Shown piece by piece: positions 53,746-63,357 of a stretch of 64,000 nt of DNA. The stretch comes from Anniella stebbinsi (Eukaryota > Chordata > Lepidosauria > Squamata > Anniellidae). The notes under the pieces were generated by a model. The model worked only from the letters and a program-made list of their open reading frames with translations, was not told where the DNA came from and ran no database searches. The stretch lies in the NCBI GenBank assembly GCA_029215795.1, contig JARDYH010000001.1:231845654-231909653 (forward strand), given 5' to 3'. Made by a program: the position numbers and the translations under genes. Within the stretch, counting starts at the first letter, position 1; each line of letters opens with the position of its first letter.

Positions 53746-55030
53746 TTGGAAATCTGAGTAGAGGAGGAAGTAGCCCTGATAATCTGTTACAGCCCTGATA
53801 TTCTAGACAGGGAAAGCGGGTGATATTTTGACAGCTCATACTTCAAAATGGGAAAAGTATAGCTCTAAACATTTATCTCTAACTTTTAAAAAGCAAGTTT
53901 TGCCAACACCTCTACATATAGTAGGCCTCTTTTTCTGTCAAACTATAGAAATAATCAAGCAGTGCTCTTTAGTTCGTGCCTGGTACACACGTCTTTCAGA
54001 AAGTAATTTTGGCTCTTGATGTTTTCTTAGAAGGCGTACAATTGCTCACTCCTTTGTTCCATTATTAACTAGATATATTCAATAAGGAACATTTCCCCCC
54101 ACCCAGATTGGTCACATTTGCATATCATGACAATCCAGTTTGTGCATTAGTGTTATGTGCAAACCAGGCTATTGGGTTCTCCAATAGTTTCCCCATCCAG
54201 TTAATGGCCAGACCCAGACTTGTTTAGCTTCAGCCAGGTTACTGTATCACATGCCTTCATACCTTATCTTGGGACCAAATGATTAGCATCAGTTATGGTA
54301 AGAATTCCCTGACTGCAACATATTTATATAACCCCCACCTGCTTACCATTTGAATCCTGCATTGTTTATGTAGAATATGCACAAACAGAGACCATTAGCA
54401 GTGTTTTGAAATGCTCTAGTGATCTTTAACAGAATTTCTATGCTTCTAAAAGGAACTGGACTACATGAACATTAAAGGCACAGCAGAGGAAGGATCCTCC
54501 TCCAAAACAGGCCAGTGACAGTAAGTAAAATTGGGAAGATTGGCCAAATTACCAGGTACAAAATTATTCTCTCTGATTTGCAAAAAGCTTTAAGCTAGAG
54601 CAATGAATCATTGATGAGATATTATCTACTCAGATGGATTGGTTCCATCTGCCACAATAATAAAAACAATAATCCTTGGCAATTACATCTCCTCTACAGT
54701 TTTCAAAGTGCTGTGCAAACATTAACTAATCTGAGTACCAGCTGATAATACATTTTTAAAAAGCGTGTTTGTATCAAAGTTTGGCAATGGTCATTGTGGG
54801 TTTTAAATAATTTCAATGGGGCCCAGCATTGTGACTGAGGCAACAGCTCATGGTTTGTTTGCCATGACTCTAGGTTTGGTAGCCACGCCTTGTAGGTCAC
54901 AGCGTGAGGAACAATATATTATCTGACCATGTTATATAAACATGGATATTAATACAGGTGCCTTAAAAATGGCAGCTTCAAAGAGTTTCTTGCAGCTTTG
55001 AGGCCTTTTCTCCAAGGTATCAGGAGCATG
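53746..55030. other. Unassigned sequence
   Basis: Probably unique DNA. No recognised repeat or exon. Confidence 0.4.
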
Positions 55031-55033
55031 CTT

Positions 55034-55260
55034 ATCAATAGAATCATAGAATAGTTGAGTTGGAAGGGGCCTATAGGGCCATTGAGTCCACCCCCTTGAT
55101 CACTGCAGGAATCCACCTTAAAGAATACCTGACGGATGGCTGTTCAGCTGCATCTTGAATGCCTCTAGTGTGGGAGAGCCCATGACCTCCCTATTGGTTC
55201 CATTGTTGTACTGCTCTAACACTCAGGAAGTTCCTGATGTTCAGCCAGCAGTCCACAAAC
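55034..55260 (-). mobile_element. CR1 LINE 3' end, antisense
   Basis: AGAATCATAGAATAGTTGAG then TTGGAAGGGGCCTATAGGGC, ATTGAGTCCACCCC and CAGGAAGTTCCTGATGTTCA. The 3' octamer ATTCTATG (read in reverse) is characteristic of amniote CR1. This is a different CR1 type from the one at 24123. The coding part is absent. Confidence 0.8.
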
Positions 55261-56352
55261 ATCCATTTTCATCCCTGTGAGAAGAGAAACATGCCACTCG
55301 AAAACTTCCTCTTCCCACAGGGATGGTTGAATAAAGATACCACCTGGACTTTTCTGATCCCCCATCGCCTGGAAAGATCTGCAGTCCTCATTCAGCCTTG
55401 CCTGTTTCAAAATGCTTGAGGGCCCAGGTGCTAAAAGTATTTCTTACCTTAGTGTTGCTGCAATGCTACTGTAATGTACTGTAATGCTTTATGGCAGGCT
55501 TAGTTGTTTGGATGTCAAATCATATGCAGTTTGACCAGATCTACATGTTACCTACGGCACATGGATTTTGTACAAAATGGTATTCCCATGGCAAGTTTTC
55601 CCCATCTCCCCTATAACGTATGTGATGTCAACACTGACATCATGTCATGATGTCATCACATGGGGAATATGCTTCCACCACGAGCAGCCAATGACATTGA
55701 GAGAAATGGCACTGAGGGCAGGGAAACTCACCATGTGATGATGTCATGGCACTGCAATGAGTGTTTTTATATATTATGGTCGGGGGGTCTATTATTTCAG
55801 CCCTAAATGATCTCATTCAAAGATATATGAAGTTAAAAAGAAATACACAACAATATCTGACAAGAACATGAACCCTCTCACATGTTCATTGAGTGAAGGG
55901 GTCTCCACAAGTAGAAGGGCCTACATTGCAGGGGTAGTTGCTCTGTCACTGATGTTGCACTGTTAACCCAGCCCCATCTCTGATTTCCATTTTGTGTATG
56001 CGTGTATGCTGGCACAGGGTTCCAGACGATATAGCAGCCTATATATGTTGAGTTCTGTATGATTGGGAACCTGATTACCCAGAACCCTGAATTCCAGAAC
56101 ACATGGAAGCCTGTATGTATAGGTTTCCCTTACAGCCTCCCACAAGCAAGATATGTAGACCCCCCCACAAGCAAGGAGTAGATGCTGGTTTGGGCCAGGG
56201 AAGCCACACAACATTAGGGATGGAACTAGCAACATAAAGGACTAGGCTCTTAACCTTGTCAGACCTGGATTGATGTGTGAAGGAGGCTTTGATAAAATCA
56301 ACGTGGACAGTTTCTTGCTCAGAAAAAACTTCATACCAAAACATTCCAGTAT
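55261..56352. other. Unassigned sequence
   Basis: No element named. A short palindromic cluster (GACATCATGTCATGATGTCATC) lies near 55640. Confidence 0.35.
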
Positions 56353-56478
56353 AGCCTTCACTAATCTGATGCCCTCCAGATGTTTTGAACTTCAATTCTC
56401 AACCATTGGCCATGCTAATTGGGGCAGATGGGAGTTGAATTCCAAAACATCAGAAGGACATCAGGTTGGGGAAGGCTG
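56353..56478. mobile_element. hAT-like foldback MITE, diverged
   Basis: AGCCTTCACTAATCTGATGC then CCTCCAGATGTTTTGAAC, mirrored by CCAAAACATCAGAAGGACAT and CAGGTTGGGGAAGGCTG. Same family as 16957-17090. No matching flanking octamers. Confidence 0.7.
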
Positions 56479-56539
56479 CTCTAGAACAAATGCATATGTC
56501 AGCCAATGGTCATCTAGGTCATGTGTGCACCAGCCATTT

Positions 56540-57185
56540 ATTCATGAATAATATCGACGTCGTCCCTACTGGGCCACAGTGATCTCAGGTCGACCCTTCA
56601 GTTATTCAGGAATATGGCTAACTGGATTTGTCATGGCTTTTCCTGCTCTCTCACTACAATCCCGACATCCATGGCTGGTGTGCCCCCCCTTCCTGAAGTT
56701 GTTGCACAAGCTTCTGGCTTGGTAAACAGCCAACCCTCTGTCAGGGGCGTGTCCAGTGGTGTTGGATGTATGCAGGAGTGGGCGTCTGCCATTTTTGGCA
56801 CATATTTTGATTGGTTATTGGCATGTTTTGGTGCTGACCGTGTGTATTTTTTTTTTAACACAAACATAAAGATGCGCAGGAGTGCATCTTCAACACAGTA
56901 CCTATCCCCCCCCCCCCCTGCGTTGCTCTTTGTTGCACTGGTGCGCATCTCAGAGGAGTTATTAAAAATATATATTCCATGCCCTGTACCCATCTCTCCA
57001 GTCCCGCCCACTTCTGCCGATGCACATTCGGGACCGTTGTCATGGGGCACACGTCTTCCCGCAACATCTCTCCTTTACTTGCGGGAAACTTCCCTCACGT
57101 GTGCCCTGTGAGCGACAATTGTGGAAGCAGGAAACCTCGCAATTATACCTCCTCCCTTTCGAAAGGGCTGTAGTCCCTAGATACT
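56540..57185. repeat. CpG-containing repeat-like segment, unclassified
   Basis: CAGGGGCGTGTCCAGTGG at 56746 resembles a hAT end. 57028-57115 is an inverted repeat: TTGTCATGGGGCACACGT and TTCCCGCAA mirrored by TTGCGGGAAACTTCCCTCAC then GTGTGCCCTGTGAGCGACAA. A poly-C run lies at about 56907-56918. The opposed frames at 56614-57111 and 56631-57050 have no known domain. Confidence 0.4.
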
Positions 57186-57228
57186 ATATAGATATTTAGG
57201 GGTGTTAGAAAATGCTGTGTACTCCCTA

Positions 57229-57264
57229 CACACACACACACGCACACACACACGCACACACACT
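57229..57264 (+). repeat. (CA)n microsatellite
   Basis: CA dinucleotides with two CG interruptions. Confidence 0.9.
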
Positions 57265-58064
57265 GCTTAACTTATACATAAATGTGTAGTATCAGTATTA
57301 AAAGGGAACGATTTCTTTCTGGTTAAAATTAATGGCCAGCTCCTTTCCATTCTGTAATGCTTCCTCTGTGATTCTTCTAGCAAATAATAGAAATGGTCTT
57401 GGACATTTGTGAAGGAGATTTGGAGAATTTTATTTCCATGAAAAATTTACAGTGAACTATGCTAAAATCAGCGTGATGGATTTTGGACACAATTTTCTCC
57501 ACCTTAAAAGGGGATGGTCAGGAATTGAAGCAGCTACCCCTCTTTAAATACCGAGTATATATTTTTCAGCAAATAAAAGATGTAGGATTCAGATTTAATA
57601 TGCCAGGTTCATTTCCCCCCCAAAGCTGTAATTCACTTTTTTAAGGATAAGGGAGGAAACTGGACCAATATATGTTTTTACAGCAATTTATCAATTATTT
57701 TACGGGGCAGAAATTTGCAATGGGTGGGAATGAGGAAAATCCTGATAGGAAAAGAATACTGAGGTTGCTTCTTTTTATACTGAGACATGTTTGTAGCTGC
57801 AGCACTGAAAACACAACCCTATGCTTCTCTACTCATGCACAGAGTTCAATGAGAGAACAAATTATAGGTTAACTTTGAGTTGTTTAACCACAAACAACCC
57901 AAAGTGTCTGGATTTGCACGGGCCCCAGCAACCTAAGACTGGGCCAATCAAAAGCTGCTTATGCCAACTGGAAGTGCCATGTACGTGCCATGGAATCTGG
58001 CAAATCGTGGGTTAATTATGAATTGCTGCCATGACATTCACTGAGAGAGGGGGCCCATTGAAGG
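57265..58064. other. Unassigned sequence
   Basis: No recognised gene or element. Confidence 0.4.
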
Positions 58065-58165
58065 TATTTATTTATTTATTTATTGCATTTCTGTACCGCC
58101 CAATAACTGAAGCCCTCTGGGCGGTTCACAATTTTCTCCAAGAGCCCTCAAAAACCTGGAGCCAG
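58065..58165 (-). mobile_element. L2-group LINE 3' tail, antisense
   Basis: TATTTATTTATTTATTTATT then GCATTTCTGTACCGCCCAAT and AGCCCTCTGGGCGGTTCAC: the reverse complement of GTGAACCGCCCAGAGGGC...GGGCGGTACAG and AATAAATAAAT. The hairpin is intact. Confidence 0.85.
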
Positions 58166-58331
58166 CACTGGATGTATGATGTGTGTCTGCCCAAACTTGT
58201 CTCTAAAACAGTGATGGCGAACCTATGACACGCGTGTCAGCACTGACACGCGTAGCCATTTCTGATGACACGCGGCCTCTGAGGCGGCCGCATGATAGGG
58301 TGACCAGATGGCCGGGGTGGCAGCAAGCTAG

Positions 58332-58623
58332 GAGTGGCGCCGGTACACCCGGGCCGGCGGCAGTGGCGGCGGAGGAGCCCGGGAAGCGGCCGCCCCCCCC
58401 CCACGCCGCCTGCGGCGCGCTCCTTACCTGGGTGTCCGCTTCCCTCCGGTGCTAGATTCTACTGAGAAACAGGCTGCGCGTCCTGTTTCTCAGTAGAATC
58501 TAGCATCGGAGGGAAACGGACGCCCAGGTAAGGAGCGCGCCGCCGGGCGGGCGGCGCGGGTGGGGGCGGCTGCTTCCTGGGCTCCTTCGCCGGCACTGCT
58601 GCCGGGTCTACCGGCGCCGCTGG
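58332..58623. repeat. Long GC-rich palindrome
   Basis: Arms of about 140 bp. The central 126 bp (58415-58540) pairs 59 bp against 59 bp with about three mismatches around an 8-base loop: GCGCGCTCCTTACCTGGG... TTCTACTGAGAAACAGG, mirrored by CCTGTTTCTCAGTAGAA ... AGGTAAGGAGCGCGC. The outer arms GGCGCCGGTA...GGAGCCCGGGAAGC pair less perfectly with GCTTCCTGGGCTCC...ACCGGCGCC. Confidence 0.85.
58423..58532. repeat. Palindromic cassette 5 (with core)
   Basis: Bounded by CTTACCTG and CAGGTAAG, with the core TCTACTGAGAAACAGG mirrored by CCTGTTTCTCAGTAGA. The same plan as cassettes 2 and 4 in the separate hAT-like element at 31293-32368. Confidence 0.85.
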
Positions 58624-59099
58624 GCTCGTAAGGCCAGCGGCCGCGCGGAAGAGGCAGGGGAGGGCCGATTGGATCCGGCCCTCCCCTGCCTCTTCCGCAC
58701 GGGCGGCGACGGAGGACCCCGCGCGGGCGGTGGATGAAGAACCCGGCGGTAGAACCAGGCTGGGGTTTTTTGGGGGGGGGGTGGCTTGGTGGGGGGATTG
58801 TTTTGGGTGGGGGGGGCAGACCAGGATTTTTATTTTTTAAATCTGGTCACCCTAGAGAAGGATGTTTCATCCTCGGCTCCTGCACGGCCAAGTGCAGTAG
58901 CCGAGGATGAAACATTTGCTGCTCCTGAGGATGAAACATTTGCGACTAGAATCTTGGAGTTAGAGTCTAACGACTAAGACTCTAGTCGCAAATTAAATAA
59001 CAATTATACATTTATGTTATTTAAACTATAAATATCGCGAAATAATGTTTTTTCCTCAAAGTGACACACCACTCGAGTTATGCTCAGTTTTTTGGCGAA

Positions 59100-59213
59100 G
59101 GGAATTTCACCAGATGTTGCATGCATACAAATGACGCCTGCTGAAATTCCCTTTTCAATACAACTGTTAAAGATACAGGAACCCTGTCCTCCTTTTCATA
59201 TGATCACCCTCCC
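59100..59213 (+). mobile_element. TAGGGTGACCATATG-family hAT MITE, right half
   Basis: GGAATTTCACCAGATGTTGC, CTGCTGAAATTCCC, CAACTGTTAAAGATACAGGA and CCTTTTCATATGATCACCCT. Matches the right half of the complete copy at 47762-48079. Confidence 0.85.
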
Positions 59214-59327
59214 TACTTTTTGCCCTCATGGGAGAGGCTGAACACCAGCACAGGGCTACAGGCAGTTCTTCTTTGGTTGCTCTTGTCATATATTGTAATA
59301 TGTTCTTGTCTAGGGCTACAAGACTAT

Positions 59328-59553
59328 GGCTCAATTCGGATGACACAATAGTCAATGGTGGGGTAATAATCAACTTTACAGTTGTTCATCTAGGGCGTAC
59401 TCCCCCCACAACATGGAAATAAATAATCAACTGTGGTGTGGATTAGGATCAGCACTGAGTTGACTATGGCAGCATTCGGATAACACGATAGTCAAAACAA
59501 CTGACGATTGTTCTCCCCTCCCCAGTTGCTTAATGTGTCGTCCGAATTAAGCC
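59328..59553 (-). mobile_element. Harbinger-like MITE (GGCTCAATTCGGACGACAC family), copy 2
   Basis: 226 bp. GGCTCAATTCGGATGACAC and GTGTCGTCCGAATTAAGCC are the inverted ends. TAT flanks both sides (59325-59327, 59554-59556), the second exact 3-bp duplication in the family. Its reverse complement is collinear with copy 1 at 40357-40577, but has CTAGATGAACAACTG where copy 1 has GGGTTA repeats. Confidence 0.9.
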
Positions 59554-59574
59554 TATATGTATGTTTAGATAGAA

Positions 59575-59760
59575 AAAATGCCTTCAACTCCCACCATTCC
59601 CCAGCCAGCCAGCCATGCTGTAGGCTTCTTCTTTTTCTGTCTAGACATGGATAGGATTGCATCTCAAGGCTGTAGTCCTACATCTACTTATGTAGCCCCA
59701 TGGAACTCAACGAGAGTTAATTCTCCGTAGACATGCATAGGAGTGTGCTGTGAGTGATTG
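59575..59760. mobile_element. GCAATCCTATGCAT-type foldback elements
   Basis: AGACATGGATAGGATTGCAT ends one unit, whose start has AACTCCCACCATTCC and AGCCAGCCATGCTG; a second unit ends TAGACATGCATAGGAGTGTG. Same family as 5500-5640. Confidence 0.5.
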
Positions 59761-60184
59761 TTTTATTACTATTCAATGTCTTTTTCTTTTGTAGCTACAG
59801 TAGGAAGCATCATTTAATATTCTTGCGGATATGTCATTTTCCATGGATGAAAATTTTATTTCACATGTCATATATTTGGTTTTATTGCTGTTAAAACAGG
59901 ACAGCAAAAATGCATCATATAAAATGGGTATAATATTGTTATTGGTCTGAAGGGCTTTCTGTAGGAAGATCCCTTTAACACAGAAGTCTAGAGTAAAGCA
60001 AAATGAAATAACCTATCTATTGATTTGCATTTCAATCTTCCCCTCTTTCAAGACTAGTCAGACTATTTTCCGTTAAAAAACCCAGTAATTTATTTTCCTT
60101 AAGAAGCGAGAGTTGTCCATTTTTATGGTTGCCATATATCCTACTTCCCCAATTTTGGGCTCCAATGAGCAGTATAATCCTATG

Positions 60185-60246
60185 TAGGGTGACCATATGA
60201 AAAGGAGGACAGGGCTCCTGTATCATTAACAGTTGCATAGAAAAAG
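60185..60246 (+). mobile_element. TAGGGTGACCATATG-family hAT MITE, left end
   Basis: TAGGGTGACCATATGAAAAG, GAGGACAGGGCTCCTGTATC and TTAACAGTTGCATAGAAAAA: the left arm only. It is cut at 60247 by, or joined to, the next hAT-like repeat. Confidence 0.8.
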
Positions 60247-60548
60247 GACTTCTTTCACCCTGAAGGCTGAATTCAATTTCAGAGAAGGTTTGGGGGACCA
60301 CATAGTGGGGAGGAGCCAAAGGCAAAAGGGGTGGGACCAAAATACTCAAAGTACCAGTATATTGTAGCTACTGCCAGCCTTCGGAGAGGCATCTCAACCC
60401 ATTAAAATGGTGTGTGTGTGTGTGTGTGGAGCTGGACAAAAGCCAGTGAACCACAGGGGGAGGGGACAAGGAAAAGAGGATAAGGTCATCTGAAGACCTC
60501 TGGAGGGCTGGATTTGGTTCCCCAGGCCTGAGGTTCCCAAGCCCTGCT
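60247..60548 (+). mobile_element. hAT-like repeat (CCACCACTG family), copy
   Basis: CACCCTGAAGGCTGAATTCA, GGGACCACATAGTGGGGAGG, AGCCAAAGGCAAAAGGGGTG, GAGAGGCATCTCAACCC and the end GGCCTGAGGTTCCCAAGCCC then TG. A short (GT)n lies at 60412-60428. Collinear with 45215-45625. Confidence 0.6.
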
Positions 60549-61052
60549 TTATAGGTTGTCACTATCTGAATTTTACATTTTTCCAAGTTAGAAACATATC
60601 TATTGCTTTCCAGCCTTGTAAGGAAGCAACTTTGGCTGCAGTTTATGGGGCAGGGGGGATATGCCAGGTAGAAAATTGGGCAGGAATGCTGTATGCATGA
60701 AAAATTCCACAATAATTACAGTATAGAAAAGACTGAATCTGGGCTGAGCTCAGAAACCAATTTTCATTTTCATTGCAAGGGGTTATCTCAGGTAACTGCA
60801 AAGTAATAAGACAGAATGAATTTCCTTCCCCACTGAGTAGACACAAATCCCTTGGCCCAGTTCTGGGATGATGGGCATGGCTTGCAAGCCAGGTTCTCTC
60901 AACTACTGGAAGTTGCCTACATTTGAATGGGAATTATGGCATGGGGTGCTAAATATAAGAATTAATCTAGCTCCATTAATTCAGTGGAAACTGCTCTAAG
61001 CTGCACACAATTTGAAGCATGTGGGTTTTGGAGATGAATATATCCTTACATT
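60549..61052. other. Unassigned sequence
   Basis: Nothing recognised. Confidence 0.4.
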
Positions 61053-61401
61053 GACCTGGTTTGCATAGCATGACAGCCCACCATGGCTTTATTTACCCAT
61101 GGGGTCTGTCATCCATGGGCACAATTTTTGCATGGCGCCCTTGGGGACCTGGTTTGGCATGGCTTGTTGTATTGTATGAAACTAGGTGGTAGGGGTTGTT
61201 TGAGGGTTAGACAATGCCATGGATAATCTAACTCCCAAACAACCCCTGCTGCCTGGGTTTGTATGACATGACATATCACAGCAAGTCGGGTGCTTGCAAG
61301 CACCATGCAAAAAATTGTGCCCATGAGTGCTTACCATGATGTGACAGCCCCTGTAGGGTAAATTAAGCCATGGTCAGCTGATGTGTCATGTGAACAAGTC
61401 C
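61053..61401. mobile_element. Foldback MITE (GTTCACATGACA type)
   Basis: GACCTGGTTTGCATAGCATG then ACAGCCCACCATGGCTT at the left; AAATTAAGCCATGGTCAGCT then GATGTGTCATGTGAACAAGT at the right, its mirror. The centre pairs TAGGGGTTGTTTGAGGGTTA with TCTAACTCCCAAACAACCCC. The whole element is one long imperfect hairpin of about 349 bp. Confidence 0.75.
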
Positions 61402-61404
61402 ATT

Positions 61405-61495
61405 ATGTGCTCAACAGTGCAATCTTAGATATGTAGGTCTGACTGAATTCAATTAGCTTTAGTCTCAGATAAGTAGATATAGGATTGCCTTGTGA
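61405..61495. mobile_element. GCAATC-type foldback fragment
   Basis: AGTGCAATCTTAGATATGTA at the left and AAGTAGATATAGGATTGCCT at the right, an inverted pair of the small dispersed foldback family. Confidence 0.45.
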
Positions 61496-61502
61496 ATATG
61501 TT

Positions 61503-61725
61503 TTTGTTTGTTTGTTACATTTATATTCCACCTTTCCTCCAAAGACCCCAAGGTGGCATACATGATCCTCCTCTTCTCCAACTCATCCTCACAACAACCC
61601 TGTGGAGTAGGTTAGGCTGAGAGTCAGTGACTGGCCCAAAGTCACCCAATGAGCTGTATGGCCAAGTGGAGACTTGAACCCAGATCTCCTGAGTCCCAGT
61701 TCAACACGCTAAACACTATACCAAT
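61503..61725 (-). mobile_element. CORE/MIR-like SINE with L2-type tail, near full length
   Basis: On the minus strand: a tRNA-like head (box B like GGGTTCAAGTC near 61675), TGGGTGACTTTGGGCCAGTC, TCAGCCTAACCTACTCCACA and GGGTTGTTGTGAGGATGAG of the CORE, then TGCCACCTTGGGGTC...AAAGGTGGAATATAAATG, the LINE-like tail. It is the best copy of the family in this window and shows that the SINE shares a 3' hairpin tail with L2-type LINEs. Confidence 0.8.
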
Positions 61726-62776
61726 ATCAGTACAATATTTAGTTGTATGTCATACATTTCCCTAACTTTTAAAATATATAAGTAGTTGAAATGCTTGAGA
61801 TACAACAAGAGATATTTTATAAGCATTGTTTGTGTAATAACTTTAAGAAGCATTTGGCATATATGTTTAACCACATATGTACTTGTTTGTATATGCACAT
61901 AAATAGTACTATAGACATCAAATTTCGCAGCCTGATTGCATTGCACTGTGCTGTATGTCCTTGACAGACAAGGTGCTCCGAATTCTACTGCTTTGTAAAT
62001 CTGTTTATCTGCATACGTCATAGATTAGACCTAGGGTTTACAGTAAAACCTGCTTTAAGCAAATGACATTAATACCATTAGCGTCCCTCCTAACATTAAG
62101 TAGCAGCATACAAATTGCTAGATTGAATGGGGCAGCATGTGTGTCCTGTAAATAATATATCTGACATGGAGTTGCTTCGGGCATTGCGTTTTTACCTCCT
62201 AAGAATTATAAAAATAGACACAGCAACAAGTACTTTTCTTTTAAAACCATTACGGTATATATATTATATATAGAGTACCAAATTCCCCCATAAACAAAGT
62301 GCTTCTGTTCTCATATGACAGGAGGGCAAAACAAATCCAGCTGCAGTCCTTCATACCTTATGGAATACTGCTCTGCAAGCCCCCTCAACAACTTTGGAAT
62401 AGGGCTTGGGGGGATAAGGGGTCTACCAGCTATAGGGAATCCTCCTTATTCGTAAAAGCTACCATGTAGAAGCTCTTGTGCCAGTCAGGATCTTGGCCAC
62501 TATCTCTAAAATACAAAATGCATGTTCTACCTAGTGGTGTAGTGGTAAATTTTGAAGTGCAGTAGCTCAACATGACAATCCTCATAGCCACGCTGTGTGG
62601 ATCCATATCAACTAACCAGTTCTAGGAGTTTTCATAGCCACCAGGTTGGCTCTTTTGTAAAGCTAATGTGTCTTCATTGCCCATTCAAGACCAAGACAAT
62701 GCAAAACACTTTGCATTACAACAGGTGACAATTTATCATTTCTCCCTAGCTTATGTGAGAATTGCAGATAGTCTGT
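61726..62776. other. Unassigned, AT-rich, possibly unique sequence
   Basis: No repeat or frame recognised. 62030-62260 lacks any repeat signature; whether it is conserved needs alignment. Confidence 0.4.
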
Positions 62777-63076
62777 GGCCCCCTCTACAAGAGTTCGCTT
62801 TGACGCCAGATTCCCCGATTATTTGCATTTCCTGATAAGCGCGTTTACGCCTAATACCTATACATGAGAGGCTTTGAAGCGCATTATGGGCTGTATGAAA
62901 CATGCTTTAAAGTTGTTTACATGCTGAGAAAGTAATGCACTTTGTCCCGGAAAAACTGCTCAAACAGGTCCCCTCCCTTCACCCCACCCACCAGAATCTC
63001 CCGCCTTTGGTTACCTGGGTAACCTGCCAGTAATGACCTGGTTAACCTGTTCAGCTACTTCTCTGCCCTCCCCTTT

Positions 63077-63256
63077 CGCCCGATTGCCATTTGAAGCGAC
63101 CTGCTCAGGAGTAAATGGGAATGTCCCTCATTAGTTCCCCCCTCCAGCACACGTTGAAAACTTATTTTTAGTCAGGGCTGCCTCTCTCTCCCCCCCCCTT
63201 CACCCGATTGCCATTTCAAGTGACCTGCTCAGGAGTAAATGGGAATGTGCCTCACA
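63077..63256 (+). repeat. Direct duplication inside the long foldback copy
   Basis: CCCGATTGCCATTTGAAGCG then ACCTGCTCAGGAGTAAATGG recurs with few changes from 63201. Start-to-start distance is 124 bp. Confidence 0.85.
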
Positions 63257-63326
63257 CACACGCACGCCAAAACAGACAGGGGGATGCTGCTTCGTTCCTT
63301 CCCCCTCCTCTTCCCAGCAAGCTCAA

Positions 63327-63357
63327 CACGCACACACACACACATACACACACACAT
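63327..63357 (+). repeat. (CA)n microsatellite
   Basis: Mostly pure CA with CG and TA interruptions, inside the long foldback copy. Confidence 0.85.

Larger units (their letters stand above)
58296..58854. mobile_element. GC-rich hAT-like element built of palindromes
   Basis: 559 bp, GC-rich. TAGGGTGACCAGAT and ATCTGGTCACCCTA are perfect 14-bp inverted ends, the same as the internal ends of the TAGGGTGACC MITE family. It lies within the hAT-like element at 58209. Inside are a long palindrome (58332-58623), a second one (58653-58712), and a G/T-rich right side. The octamers outside the ends do not match. The apparent frames are artefacts of the palindromes. Confidence 0.8.
58209..59099 (+). 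mobile_element. hAT-like element, interrupted (CAGTGATGGCGAACC end)
   Basis: Starts CAGTGATGGCGAACCTATGA then CACGCGTGTCAGCACTGACA. Resumes after a GC-rich insertion (58296-58854) with GATGTTTCATCCTCGGCTCC and runs to GTGACACACCACTCGAGTTA and TTTTTTGGCGAAG. The right terminus is missing; the next hAT MITE fragment begins there. CAGTGATGGCGAACC-type ends are known from hAT families in several vertebrates. Confidence 0.6.

Noticed and set aside
56614..57111. 165-codon frame and an opposed 139-codon frame
   Set aside because: They cover each other on opposite strands, cross a poly-C run and an inverted repeat, and show no domain or consistent coding pattern.
58296..58854. CpG island or promoter of a host gene
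   Set aside because: The GC-rich block coincides exactly with a DNA element with TAGGGTGACCAGAT inverted ends and is made of palindromes; no exon lies beside it.
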